From: Tubiluchus corallicola
Taxonomy: Eukaryota; Priapulida; Priapulimorpha; Priapulimorphida; Tubiluchidae
Length of the DNA stretch: 64,000 nt
NCBI GenBank assembly: GCA_030141605.1
Contig: JAQGDQ010000029.1
Location: 551,501 to 615,500 of the forward strand
Direction: 5' to 3'
Below are positions 12,401 through 34,249 of this stretch, in pieces (the stretch's first letter is position 1; every line of letters begins with the position of its first letter). The notes beneath the pieces are model-generated. The model worked only from the letters and a program-made list of their open reading frames with translations, ran no database searches and had not been told where the DNA came from. The position numbers and the translations under genes were made by a program.

Positions 12401-12805
12401 ACAGCAAGAGCTTGTTCTTAAAATAAATATCACAAAGTTTAAACCTTTTCTTGTGTATGCAGATAATAATACTTATACAGCTGCTAGTTATTTGTCCGAC
12501 CAAAAAAGCCCGCTAAAGTTGTCAAACAATTGTTTTTGCTCTGCATTACCAAAAACAGAAAAAATCGTGCCCCTGGCTTTCTAATGCAGAAAGCACCAGA
12601 TTCTAAAAAAAGTTGTATAGCTAATATAACCAGTGTTTCCATTAACTGTATTTTTAAAGATAATCTTCAGGTGAATTATAATGAAAAGCGGAATCATTTG
12701 TTTGAGATTATTGTAAACTAAAATGAATTACTTACCACTTATTAAAGAAATAAGAACAGAGGTAAATAGTAGCAGGCCCACTCCTGACAAATAGCTAAGC
12801 GTCAT
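6491..12805 (-). CDS. Small secreted PAN/apple-domain protein, two exons
   Basis: Exon 1 is 12736-12805 (minus strand). Its ATG at 12805 opens a classic signal peptide (GVGLLLFTSVLISLIS), and it ends in phase 1 at a strong donor, GTAAGT. Exon 2 is 6491-6756, after acceptor ATTTTTCAG. It starts in phase 1 and ends at TAA. The joined product is 111 residues. Exon 2 carries four cysteines in C-x3-C-x5-C...C order (SCARLC, DTCITFNYEE, RCEL), typical of a PAN/apple fold, which binds proteins or sugars outside cells. The phase agreement and the signal-peptide/PAN pairing are what support joining exons about 6 kb apart. The intron (6757-12735) contains a complete LTR retrotransposon in plus orientation, opposite to the gene. 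Additional small exons within the intron cannot be excluded. Confidence 0.62.
6905..6985 (-). repeat. tRNA-like (SINE head or pseudo-tRNA) fragment
   Basis: On the minus strand, CCTGGTTCAAATCTAGG forms a T-arm-like stem-loop containing a B-box-like GGTTCAAATCT. An A-box-like GTGGTCAAGTGTTG lies about 35 nt upstream. The segment does not fold as a full tRNA, so a tRNA-derived SINE remnant is more likely than a working gene. Confidence 0.3.
7209..7289 (+). repeat. 5' LTR, 81 bp
   Basis: Begins TGTTATG and ends TTCACAATA. It is base-for-base identical to the 3' copy. It is very short for an LTR, but the flanking target duplication fixes both boundaries. Identity of the two LTRs suggests a recent insertion, though 81 bp gives little resolution. 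Confidence 0.92.
7295..7312 (+). promoter_or_regulatory. Candidate tRNA primer-binding site
   Basis: Five bases after the 5' LTR the sequence reads TGGCGACTCTTGATGGGA. A PBS normally begins TGG, complementary to the CCA tail of the primer tRNA. The first seven bases would suit a tRNA ending GTCGCCA, such as a serine tRNA, but I cannot assign the primer with confidence. Confidence 0.5.
7351..8559 (+). CDS. gag-pro: Gag-protease of the LTR retrotransposon
   Basis: 402 residues starting at ATG 62 bases after the 5' LTR. Residues about 20-170 are the retrotransposon Gag core (KPRRNKIAERLRLRD and neighbouring residues). Two zinc knuckles follow: C-x2-C-x3-H-x4-C at 217-229 and C-x2-C-x4-H-x4-C at 236-249. 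A Gly/Arg-rich linker leads to an aspartic protease with active site DTGA at 315-318 and the closing LLGRNWL motif. The frame stops at 8557-8559, just after the protease. The frame one base ahead is already open from 8534, so pol would be reached by a +1 shift, or the break is an indel near the T run at 8546-8550. Gag packages the element RNA and the protease matures the polyprotein. Confidence 0.9.
   Translation: MANAQIIGSVSEFNSSKEDWCNYQQRLEAWMRANNINDQQKVDVFLSLIGPEAFSLVSSLVTPDPVNTKTYVELTNKLSDYYKPRRNKIAERLRLRDRKQREGESIAEYIVELQKCSKYCEFSAQELSDNLRDTFVCGLRAGLIQKKLLESSDLTWNTAREIASNMEAATRDTSTLSGSGYGSSEVNYTGRGKNLRRKLVKPSYPMTVNKPHVSSKCGRCLGAHEAWRCQFRNAKCYNCSKIGHIAKVCRSGRGYGRGSGRGLPGNTNGVNPDSDCADVVQISSLYNLGTAKSATTNEYQVSVIVNRKPVLFTVDTGAMVSVVSETEYQEKFSILPLQRTNLKLRSYCGNEVPVLGQIHVSVCYAGQQVTLPLVVVKGDRVPLLGRNWLKHLKLNWSEIFKV
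8588..10126 (+). CDS. pol: Reverse transcriptase and RNase H of the LTR retrotransposon
   Basis: 512 codons. The listed start is a nominal GTG: the frame is open from 8534 and is really a continuation of the polyprotein. RT motifs are clear: RPRPVPYAL, AAPIVVVPKK, VRICGDYK, FTKLDLTNAYQQL, LAFGVKTAPAIFQ and EFLGH. The catalytic box, normally Y-x-D-D, reads KIDD here (Lys codon at 9137-9139), so the conserved aromatic residue is lost. RNase H follows, with LACDASPFGVG, QIEKEALGIVYGVQKF and TDHKPL, then ADTLSRF. The frame ends at 10126, just inside the region where the integrase frame begins. Confidence 0.9.
   Translation: MMEKHKSVFQSCSKPIESYKAHIELKQGARPIFWRPRPVPYALKDAVDEELTRLENNGIIKKVENSKWAAPIVVVPKKKTGKVRICGDYKVTVNQMVEDEPHDFPTTADMFATLSGGKIFTKLDLTNAYQQLELDEESKELLTVNTHRGLYQYQRLAFGVKTAPAIFQKMMDKILCGVEHTCCKIDDILISARDDKEHVKLLDNVLTRLANHNIHLGRDKCYVGVQSVEFLGHMIEPAGVRPTEEKVEAILKAKTPRNVSELRSFLGIVNYYSHFLPDLSTTFAPLYQLLQKGVPWKWSSECDSALGKVKQCLTSDSLLVHYDLKKPLTLACDASPFGVGCVISHIMENGEERPIAYASRTLTAAEKGYSQIEKEALGIVYGVQKFHKYLYGRHFTLYTDHKPLTAIFGPKTAVPSLAALRLQRWSLILMGYEYDIRYRKSSEHENADTLSRFPLSGCTLATELDVNYFSYVNDLPVTAKSISEESRKDPILSRVWYHVMNGWPAQVDQIVL
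10072..11409 (+). CDS. pol: Integrase of the LTR retrotransposon
   Basis: The frame differs from the RT/RNase H frame and overlaps it by 55 bases. The ATG at 10072 is probably not a true start, and homology-like content begins near 10110 (PYFLRRHELS). An H-H-C-C zinc-binding segment (ELHREHFG, then GCSVC) is followed by the DDE core: HIDFFEIDGKHF, VSDNGPQLVSEEF and the Glu in AERNVQTAK. A C-terminal basic region (RVRNHRGGVLKWDIGKV) ends the protein. The integrase inserts the cDNA copy. The frame change relative to RT means a full polyprotein cannot be read straight through. Confidence 0.9.
   Translation: MVSCHERLAGSGRSNSPLMPYFLRRHELSNDNGCLLWGLRVIIPTRFQFQLLDELHREHFGMVRMKALARSYFWYPGLDADIENLVKGCSVCLSVRNNPVRAPVIPWKFPSKVWERVHIDFFEIDGKHFLILVDAYSKWLEIQYMPSTTSTRTIEVLGTWFASFGLPVELVSDNGPQLVSEEFENFLRSNGVKHSVSPIYHAQSNGAAERNVQTAKLALTKYMMEAKNIPYMTICKMLNNFLLTYRNTPRSTTGRSPAELMLQRMPRIRFSMLKPDLREEVVSKQEKTVDHDKTVREFSVGETVRVRNHRGGVLKWDIGKVLKRIGVVRYRVKIGYQVKHVHVNHMLKSGEFVKDDDCVKFDGSTDDVIEVPVSQPVAESETLPVKDSSSIAESVKNYDDDLPTVDKPSIFEENHPVTVLPKPPVEPVRRSSRIRKAPDRLIESV
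11410..11892 (+). other. Untranslated 3' part of the retrotransposon with polypurine tract
   Basis: No ORF and no env-like gene between the integrase stop and the 3' LTR. The last eleven bases before the LTR (AGAGGGAGGAT, 11882-11892) form the polypurine tract that primes plus-strand synthesis. Confidence 0.75.
11893..11973 (+). repeat. 3' LTR, 81 bp
   Basis: Identical to the 5' LTR at 7209-7289. It is preceded by the polypurine tract and followed by the GATAA target duplication. Confidence 0.92.
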
Positions 12806-13797
12806 TGTCCTAGCTTCACTGCAGTCGTTTTAGTACACGTTTAAAATCCTTCAAATCACTCTGTAAAATTATGAATCTGCTTGTTATAGAAAAGCAAAGT
12901 TTAGGAATTGATCAAATATACCAGCAATCTACGATCCTGTTATTAGAAAGTATTTACGCTACTTAACGAAGGTACACTTACTTTTTTTAAGTAGACGCCT
13001 ATAAATTACGCTCTGCAATTCAGTTAACAATATTCACTTAATCGGCACTTTTCGCCATTACTGTATGTTGGTTACAGCTCGTTTTCTGTAACTGTAGTGC
13101 CACCCACTGTTAACGTTGCAGCAATTTTTCTTGCTAACAAAGTAAAAGAACATCTGTGATTATTTTGCCAACCTATTATAGAATTTCATTCTACACGTAA
13201 TCGTTTCCTTGCCTTCAGCTTCGCTACTAAATCATATGAGGTATGATTTACATAAACTCCTAGCAACCCAATCGACTGGTTTAACGTCACGCATAAAACT
13301 CAATATCTTCATGAGTATAGAATTTTTGACGATATCGGTTAAAAAGTCTATAGCACTTCTATAGTAAGTGTCATCGAGCTTAACGTAAGGCGTAATTGGT
13401 TCCTGCCTGTCTAGGAAAAAGTAGAATGATCGAAATTAGAAACTACGATTAGGAAATGCTCAAATTTAAATTCCTTTAAAAGAAAACTGAAAACTCAACT
13501 TTTAAGCAGTATTTTAATGTATATGTGGTGAATATTTTGCAAATTTTTATTATTTATAGATATGTCTAATTCTACTATTGTTTGCTAGTATTTTATCTAA
13601 ACATTTTTAATTGTACAGTCCTTTTTGGATGCTATTTGTGAGTTCCAAACGCGAAATCCAGTTTAACTAGCACATACATAATTTGCCCTTATACAAGACA
13701 TATCAAAGAAATGTCTGCATGTTGATTAGGCTTTTCAAATATATTTAGTCTGAGCACTACTAATAACCGTCTTATAAGTATGTTAACATTTCCAAAC

Positions 13798-13798
<1 letters not shown>
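12806..13798. other. Intergenic stretch between the PAN and GATA genes
   Basis: No exon supported on either strand. It should contain the promoter of the minus-strand PAN gene just above 12805. An N-terminal GATA finger was looked for here and not found. Confidence 0.4.
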
Positions 13799-13845
<47 letters not shown>

Positions 13846-13890
13846 TTATTATCATTATCATTTGTTTTCGATAAACACGATATATACATT
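13799..13890. repeat. CTA microsatellite plus shared flank
   Basis: A run of CTA triplets is followed by TATTATTATCATTATCA and a unique-looking flank, TTTGTTTTCGATAAACACGA. The same run-plus-flank recurs at about 34250-34297, so this is the end of a dispersed element and not a free-standing microsatellite. Confidence 0.65.
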
Positions 13891-14239
13891 TACAATTATA
13901 TTAAGTTCATGTTGCTGTAATTATGATAATTATCATGGCAGCTTTTGACTTTATCAATTCAAGATCTGATCAACCAAAAACTATTCTGTTAACATAATAT
14001 GCGTTTGGCACATCAGTTATCTTTGCAAGCTTGCTGTGTTAATTTAATCCTGGCGTTATCCCACAATACTTTATAGCCACTTTAAATGCCCCATAATTCA
14101 GCTACCAGCAACATCACAAATAATTTATGAGTTTGCCCCAAAAAATGCTCAAGTGTTTTTCATTAACGATACAACTTAAACACGTACTTTAAAAATTTCA
14201 TAGTGTTTTTTATACATGCAAGCATGTATGGGCATACTA

Positions 14240-15245
14240 GAAGGTTCCATTAGGTAATGTTAGGTTCCATGGTAAGGTTTGGTTGATACCACGGTAATGC
14301 TACGTGTGTTCCATGGTAATGTTAGGTTGGTTCCTTGCTAATGTAAGGTTCCAAGGTCATATTAGGCTCCACGGTAATGTAAGGTTCCATGATAATGCAA
14401 GGGTCTATGGTCATGTAATGTTCCAAGGTAATATTAGGTTCCATGGTAATGCAAGGTTTCATGGTAATGCAACATTCCATGGTAATGCAAGGTTTCATAG
14501 TAATGTTAGGTTCCATGGTAATGTTAGGTTCCATGGGAATGTTAAGTTTCATGGTAATGCTAAGTTCCACAGTAATGCTAAGTTCCATGGCAATGTTAGG
14601 TTCCATGGTAATATTAAGTACCATGGTAAAGTTAAGTTTCATGGTAATGTTAGAAACCATGGTAATGTTAGGTTTCGTGGTGATGTTAAGTTCCATGGTA
14701 ATGCAAGGTTCCATGGTAATGCAAGGTTTCATAGTAATGTTAGGTTCCATGGTAATGTTAGGCTCCATGGTAATTATAGGCGCCATGGTAATGTTAGACT
14801 CTATGGTAATATTAGGTTTCATGGCAATGTTAGGTTCCATGGTAATGCAAGGTTTCATAGTAATGTTAGGTTCCATGGTAATGTTAGGCTCCATGGTAAT
14901 TATAGGCGCCATGGTAATGTTAGGCTCTATGGTAATATTAGGTTTCATGGCAATGTTAGGTTCCATGGTAATGTTAAGTACCATGGTGAAGTTAAGTTCC
15001 ATGGTAATGTTAGATTCCATGGTAATGTTAGGTTTTGTGGTGATGTTAAGTTCCATGGTAATATTAGGTTCCACGGGAATGTTAAGTTCCACGGTGAAGT
15101 TAAGTTCCATGGTAATGTTAGGTTCCATGGGAATGTTAAGTTTCATGGTATGCTAAGTTCAATGGTAATGTTAAGTTTCATGGTAATGTTAGGTTCCACG
15201 GTAATGTTTGGTTCCATGGTAATCTTAGGTTCCATGGTTATGGTT
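14240..15245 (+). repeat. 18-bp minisatellite, about 55 units
   Basis: Tandem array of variants of GGTTCCATGGTAATGTTA. The unit length is a multiple of three and the unit lacks stops in several frames, so long frames run through on both strands (for example 14304-15254 plus, 14322-15146 minus) and read as six-residue repeats such as GNVRFH. A higher-order 126-bp unit (seven monomers) is duplicated at about 14721-14846 and 14847-14972. The open frames are best seen as a by-product of the repeat. It lies about 320 bp upstream of the first GATA exon seen. Confidence 0.92.
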
Positions 15246-15564
15246 AAGCTTTAAAGCACAAGAAAACACGTTGTATTTGGCTGACACAAACATTTTAAGC
15301 TATTAAGAATTTTCTTTGCCAGTTTACATAAGTCTTTCAAACAGGTAAACGTAATGCAAAGTAATACAACTTTGTCAGAGAAGCTCTTTGGGACATACTC
15401 TAACAATTTTTTTGATTCCCTTTTCAGGTAATCAGTTCTATAAAACTTTCAGAATTTAGAAGAATCCTCTATTCAGAATGGTGGAAGCGGCTATATGTTA
15501 CATAACCCTCATGGCACGCCTTAAAGTCATTTAATAAGTTTTTATTCTTTGTTCCACAATGAAG

Positions 15565-17819
15565 CAGCCTGCATCAAGAAGACAAGGGTTGTCCTGTGCT
15601 AACTGCCATACTTCCACCACCACACTCTGGAGGAGAAACAGCGAAGGGGAGCCAGTGTGCAATGCCTGTGGACTGTATTTCAAATTACATAATGTGAATA
15701 TCAAAAAGTACATCTATAGGACATCAGCGGGCACTTAATTATTCATTAAATTATCCATCGGGTTAATGAATTGATCTACTCAGAAAGAAAACAATATGTT
15801 CTGTCAGTGCAACAGAAAAAAGTGGGTTGTGCCCTTGGGTTTTGAAAACATCCTTATCTATTAATTATACATAGTTCTTTTGGTTTCAACATATAAAAAA
15901 CTAAATTGTTTTTATGCAAACAGTGTAGCATTCACTTAAACTTTTACCTGACTGGAGATTCTGTGTTAAGATATTAACATGAAAAAGCCAAAATAACTGG
16001 TACATCAAAATTAGTTAAATATATTGTTGATAAAATAAAAATTTGCCTTGAAAAAAGTAAAAAAAAATCGTCATTATAGTGAAACATGCATCGTTAAGTG
16101 AAAAAAGGTGTCAAATGCTCAGCATCGTTAAAACAAAATGTTACTAAACGGGAAGTCGTTAAGTGAGGACTCACTGTAGCTATTCACTACACGTATTGGA
16201 CTACGGCTTTTGTTTGAAATGTGAAAAAAATTCTCTATGTTTTGGTTAAAAAATTGTTTCAACAAGTCTAATTCATTACTAACTCATTACTACTACATTA
16301 ATTCATTACATTTAACTAAATGTTACATTTTTTACTTACTTACTGGCAGTAAGCTATTTAAGTGACGATTGTATTGTGTTTCTTACACAACATATTTTTA
16401 AACCACTCTGAATTATTGCATGTTTAAGAACAGTGTACGTTGTTGCAGAGCCTATCCTGAAAGCACTACACATGTAAAATGATTGTATGTTTCTTACAGA
16501 ACATATCCTAAATGTGCTCTGGAATATTGCATGTTTAAAACGAGTCTATGTTTTTACAGAACATTCTAAAAGTGCTCTGGAATATTACATGTTTAAAACA
16601 ATTATATGTTTCTTATGAAACATCTTGAAAGTGCTGTAGTCCGTAGTCCAATATGCGTAGCAGCTGCCCAAATCTGTCCCCTTGTGCCAAGTTGAACTTG
16701 CACTGCTGATTTGCAGGTAAACAGACCCTTAGCTATGAAGAAAGAAGGCATCCAGACCCGGAAAAGGAAGCCAAAAAATGCTAACAAAACCAAGACCAGT
16801 AATGGTTCCACCAGCAGCACAGATTCCAAATCCTTGCCGAATACACCAACTACTCCAGGTAGGAATGCTTCACAGAGTTTATTATCAACTCACTATTAAC
16901 TTTTATTAGACCAAAAAGTAGAAATACAGCCTCCATTACTTTGTTCTGTCTAGACACTTTTCACCGTGCATCTGAAACCTCTGGGCAAGCCTGACTTGGC
17001 GCATACAAATGTACACTAAATTGGAAAATGGCCTCCAGTGATACTAGCCAGTAACTTTTAACCATCATCTTTGGACGAATTTGTTCGTTATCGTTCTATT
17101 ACACGAGCTTTTGAAATTATAGCTTCAATGTTTAGCATGCAGAGTATGGGACCCAGTTTTTCACAATGCATCATTTCAGAATCATTGCACTATTCCTCAT
17201 AACAATTTGCACATAACTATTAAGTACGTGTAAAAAATTCTGATCGGGAACCAAATGCAGAAATGTAAAATTCTAATAAATCATTAAATTACTCCTTGAG
17301 ATATATCAAGTTATTGACTGTTCAAAAGATCATGATGAGACAAGTTCACCTGTCTGTAATGATTTACCTGTTCAAGAGCGACAGACATTTGAAAAACACG
17401 GCAGACAAAACAATTACACTGAAGACCCAAAATTATTAACAGTGGATTTGTAACATGAGTATGGAATTTCGTGTTATTGTTTACTGCTAAAATATAAACC
17501 ACGCACAACAACTATACGAAAAACATTTGCTTAGCATTATGCTACACTTCATTGTTTTCTATTGAAAAAACTGTTTGTGATGTGCTAATGCTTACATATA
17601 TACATATAACCTCTAACTGCATAAATTATATATAATATGTGGAATAGTTTAAGAGTTGGGAAGCTGACGACTTCGTTCATCTTGTTTCATTTTGCAAGCG
17701 AATGCTTATTAAGTCTGCACTCTAAAGTAATTCTGCAAAATGGAATTTTTGAGATGTGAAACCACAACTGTCCTATAATTCACCTTATGCTGCTGCTATG
17801 CTTTCAAATCAGTCACATG
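15565..17819 (+). CDS. GATA456: GATA4/5/6-class transcription factor, three exons seen (partial)
   Basis: Exon a (15565-15693) encodes the C-terminal GATA zinc finger: [16 protein letters not shown], then [16 protein letters not shown], with all four Cys ligands. Its acceptor could be 15565 or 15568. The donor GTGAAT splits KLHN from the next exon, as is usual in this family. Exon b (16717-16858, acceptor TTTGCAG) gives [20 protein letters not shown], the basic tail typical of the GATA4/5/6 class, then a Ser/Thr-rich stretch; it ends in phase 1 at GTAGGA. Exon c (17754-17819, phase 1 in and out, donor GTAAGC) would add [20 protein letters not shown]; it is less certain because its acceptor is weak. 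The protein binds GATA sites in the nucleus; the class is known for endoderm and heart roles. The N-terminal finger and C-terminal end are not found in the window. Confidence 0.85.
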
Positions 17820-18382
17820 GTAAGCTTACTAAACTACTTTTCAGAATTAATTAATTACTTTCAAACCACGCTTTAACAATTTAAATGCTTACCTATGTCA
17901 GTGTGTAACTGCTGCAGTAATTGAAAATACCTTGAGCTGACCATTGGTTATAGGCTTAACCAGTGTACACTGAGCAGCACACAAATACATGCATCAGTTG
18001 TTTGTTAACGGGTGTTGAATAAGTTGGTTAACATGGTTGTGAGGAAATTGGTCAGAAGAAAGTGCAGAAACAACAAAATTTAATTATAAGCTGTCAGGTT
18101 GGGCTTCTTAGTCCTCCATGCTAGTGAAACAGGTACTGTGATGGTACAAAGCACCTACTAGACCATGGGGTCTTTATACCTGCTATGCATTGCTGAAATG
18201 CAGTGTTTTCGTACAAACGAGTTACCAGCACAATGTAGGTGGTTGAAAATTATTGGCGTTATTATAAAAATAGCTAAAATATTGCACAGTAATTATCTTA
18301 CTGAGGTTGTCCTTACAACGCTCTGCTTTCTCCAACTGAATGGATTGTTTCTTAATATATTCAGTGTTGCTTGTAAAAAAAG
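17820..18382. other. Non-coding stretch downstream of the last GATA exon seen
   Basis: Any further GATA exon would have to start in phase 1, and none is convincing here. A 96-codon frame at 18165-18455 runs into a family A repeat and is discounted. Confidence 0.35.
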
Positions 18383-18953
18383 AATTAAAGGAAGACGGAA
18401 TGATTTTTTCACATTCGATCCCATTTTCAAGTCCGATAAAAAGTATACATTTTAACGCAATTAGTACTGCAAAAACGTTTCAGACAATTAAATAATAGAT
18501 TAAAAACTTAATTAAGGGTGTGCAAGCCCCCTTAATTGATGACATCACAAACTAACATACTTTTCAATAGCAAAGATATTCTACGAGCGTGTTGTACTAA
18601 AACTAGGCATGTTTTAAGATAAAAGTTCAAATTTCAAATTTACCACTGTGCTCACGCAAGAGTTGTCGAATGTGTGCAGTTCGTCATAAACTAACACATC
18701 TGTTACTGAGAGGTACAGTACCTGTTTTTGTGCAATGCGTTTCCGAAATGCAGGCGCTAGTGCCTGTCTAACTAGCGAATGGTGAAATGCATGTAACAGC
18801 AAAGAACTAGTGGCGCGAATGCGAAATTGTATTTATGTGGTAATAATTCTTTCACGTAAGTCATTCTTTAAAAATATATGTCTCCTTTCAATATTTTAAA
18901 GAGTAGATGTTTTCACCTATATTTAAGATTGGGTCCGGCTTTGCTTTAAACTA
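18383..18953 (+). repeat. Family A dispersed repeat (MITE-like), copy 2
   Basis: Starts TTAAAGGAAGACGG and ends GTCCGGCTTTGCTTTAA. It is alignable along its length with 28310-28875 and, inverted, with 4415-5022. Shared internal blocks include AAAAGTATACATTTTAAC, GATGACATCACAAA, CTAGTGGCGCGAA and TTAAAGAGTAGAT. No transposase is encoded. Confidence 0.65.
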
Positions 18954-19679
18954 CATATCTTACCCCGAGAGACTTATGTTACTAGGCTTACAACCTCTTG
19001 AAGAACGGCGTCTGAAAACGATTTAGTCATGTGTTATAATATCATACACAAAGAAGTAGATTTAGACTCAATATTTTTTAGCCGTTTAATTACCGATAAC
19101 ACGTGGCGGAATCATCCTCTAAATTTATGTGTGAGATGTTTCCAAAACTAATTTTACTCATTTCTTTTCAAATCATGTAGTGCCAATATGGAATTCTCTA
19201 CCATCACATATAAATGGACATCCTTTGGTCACTGGAATGAATGCCAAATTATTTCCGAAACGTTTAAACACATAGAATTTAAATTATTATTCGTATTACG
19301 CGCAAGTAAAGAAATTACATTGTTTAACAATGAGTTTAGCGAATTGGGGCAGCAGTTCAGTACACATATAATTATATCATAGTTAATGGTTTCTGCAGTT
19401 GATTTTACACATTTTACATTTACTTTTTTTGTAAAATGTTTATAGTACTTTCAAGAAGCAACTATGGTGTTTAATTAACTGTTTATACCGTTAAGAAACG
19501 ATACCAATGTTCCTATCAAGTATGTGCGAAGTTTTGATCACGACATTACACGAAGAAAATAACTCCTGAAGATTACTACATTAACATTATAGAAGTTTAT
19601 GTACAAAAATAGATTTTCTTCAAAAATTCTTGGTGATTCCCTTAGATTTGTCCAAAGACACAGACGTTTAATTCAGACG

Positions 19680-20228
19680 TCAACAAGCCAAATATGTAAA
19701 AATTGTCATTATTGTCAAATGTACAGCAAGTGCTCTACGTGTCTACTACACTACAAATTACACAAGGTTTCTTTGAACAGGTGATGCAGTTTGTCTTTGC
19801 ATTAGGAGTATCTGGTTCCAAATCAACAATTTTTGCCTTTAGTTCCTCTGCATCAAACGACTCTGTGCGGCCATTGTACACTTTCTCTTTAAGGAAATTC
19901 CATAAACATGGGTACCGCTAATCCAGAGAATTAAGTCCCATTTTTTCTTTGCAACAAAAATTATCAGTGCTTTATTTTTCTGTTGACAAAATAAGATGTA
20001 AACTTGCCGACTTCTTTATTATTTTGCTCCATGTATTGAGTGTTTTATACGTCACTGAACGATCAGCTGACGTGTTAAGCATTTATCTTTTTAACATGCA
20101 AAAGTTTTTAGTTATAACTTAAAAACTCACTGAAACACTAAAATTTCTAACTTTCGTAGGGTACTCACTTCTAATATTATCATAGTAAAAAAACTTCTTC
20201 ACATTTTTTCTGCACCACCCTGTATATC
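19680..20228 (-). mobile_element. Decayed mariner-like DNA transposon fragment
   Basis: Minus strand 19680-19921 is open and reads like the C-terminal end of a mariner-type transposase: a WNFLKEKVYNGR segment followed by FDAEELKAKIVDLEP, matching the family's W-x-x-L-K-x-K-V-Y...LEELK pattern. At 20213-20228 the minus strand starts TACAGGGTGGTGCAGA, the kind of terminus such elements have. The region between has no long frame, so the copy is dead. Confidence 0.42.
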
Positions 20229-20530
20229 AACACTTAATAACTTGCAAGGGTAAAGACCTTTGTATATAAGAAACTGCAATGAAGTACATTGCACAAGCTA
20301 CTGTCATGAGACACTGAAAGTCAAAGGTTAAATTTTAAATCATTTTACAAATCTGAGGAGTGCTAGGTGACACAAAACAAGGAGGAGGCAGCGTTGCACG
20401 TGGCTGAGCGTTTAATGACCTCCTAAACTGAATTTATGACATGCGTAAATGGGGCGAGTTATTAAAAAGAAATTACATTAAAGAAAGTTATGTAATATTC
20501 AAGTGCAGATGACGTGTGAACGCAAAAACA

Positions 20531-33303
<12,773 letters not shown>

Positions 33304-33496
33304 AGATCAGACAAAAATTGCTGTGAATATCCAGACAGAAATCCACATTATTAGTGACTTGTTCTTTCCTTTAACCTGGCCACTAACCGTAGCAAAAAGA
33401 ATAGGAAAATGTAAAAATTTCTTCTTTAAGTTGTATTTACTTGTTACTAAAGCTTGCGATATATTACTGCATAAAATGCAGCCAGTTGCTGACAGA

Positions 33497-33502
33497 AATA
33501 AA
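33497..33502 (+). terminator. Polyadenylation signal of the pentraxin-like gene
   Basis: AATAAA 194 nt after the TGA at 33301-33303, and about 130 bp before the duplicated exon block begins. Confidence 0.5.
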
Positions 33503-33629
33503 GGGTTATAGAGAAAGGCGGAAGATCAATCCGTTTGTTCCATTTTTAAAAAAAGACAGAGACAGATTTCCCGCTGGTGCTGATTTCTGTGCTGGTCATG
33601 GCGTCTGCTGTAGTTTTTAACAATTAATG

Positions 33630-34239
33630 GACGCTCTTGTACATACGTTCTTTTTTAATAAAGATTTATTGTTTTTACTATTGTTGTTGTTGTTGTTGTT
33701 ATTCAACTTTTAACTGTAATTTTAAATTATACAGAACTAACAGAAGATACTCAATTGCATTTGAGTTTGCATTTCATGAGATAAGTCTACGCTATTTGGC
33801 TGAGCGAACGTACTAGCAACGTACGTGGAAACTCAAAAATGTGCGTTCAGCCTCGTAGTGTTTTCGTTACTTTATTCCAGGCAGGTGGCGTAACAGATTC
33901 ATTCCCCGCTGGCGAACTGTCGGACCGGACTTAAGAAACATTGGCGATGACGAAATATTTGGCTCTCTTGGTGGCGCATTTGATGGTACGAAAGACAGAG
34001 ACATGGTTGGCTGCCTGAGTGATTTTAATTTTTATGAAGGCATCTTTACACAGCAACAAATTCTGAAGCACTGTAGATCGTGCAACAATAATGATGGAGA
34101 CATTGTTAGATGGTCTGATTCACGTGATCGACTTCGTGGAGAGGTATGTGTAGGATTAGCTACTGCACATGCGCGCTCTATTGTATTGCTCTGCATTGTT
34201 CATAATAATCAGTCCGCTTTACGTGTTCTTACAGTATAC
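33630..34239 (+). repeat. Segmental duplication, copy 2
   Basis: Diverged copy of 32090-32702, placed downstream of the last exon of the pentraxin-like gene. It differs by scattered substitutions, one extra GTT unit and a 7-nt deletion within the exon. Its right breakpoint touches the microsatellite-plus-flank block also seen at 13799. Confidence 0.9.
33881..34143 (+). pseudogene. Frameshifted copy of pentraxin-like exon 6
   Basis: Acceptor TTTATTCCAG and donor GTATGTG are preserved, but the exon is 263 nt against 270 in the original. The loss lies in the Gly-rich stretch after SFPAGE. The downstream part still reads GCLSDFNFYEGIF and GDIVRWSDSRDRLRG, with a few conservative changes. With the 7-nt loss it cannot replace exon 6 in frame, and no copy of exon 7 follows. 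It is probably a dead exon. Confidence 0.8.
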
Positions 34240-34249
34240 TATTACTATT

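Noticed and set aside
14304-15254. 316-codon plus-strand frame and long overlapping frames on both strands
   Set aside because: All are forced open by a stop-free 18-bp tandem repeat; no start context, splice sites or non-repeat coding sequence.
18165-18802. Plus-strand 96-codon frame and minus-strand 62-codon frame
   Set aside because: They overlap the family A repeat; the minus frame recurs in copy 3 (28552-28806) only because the repeat itself recurs.
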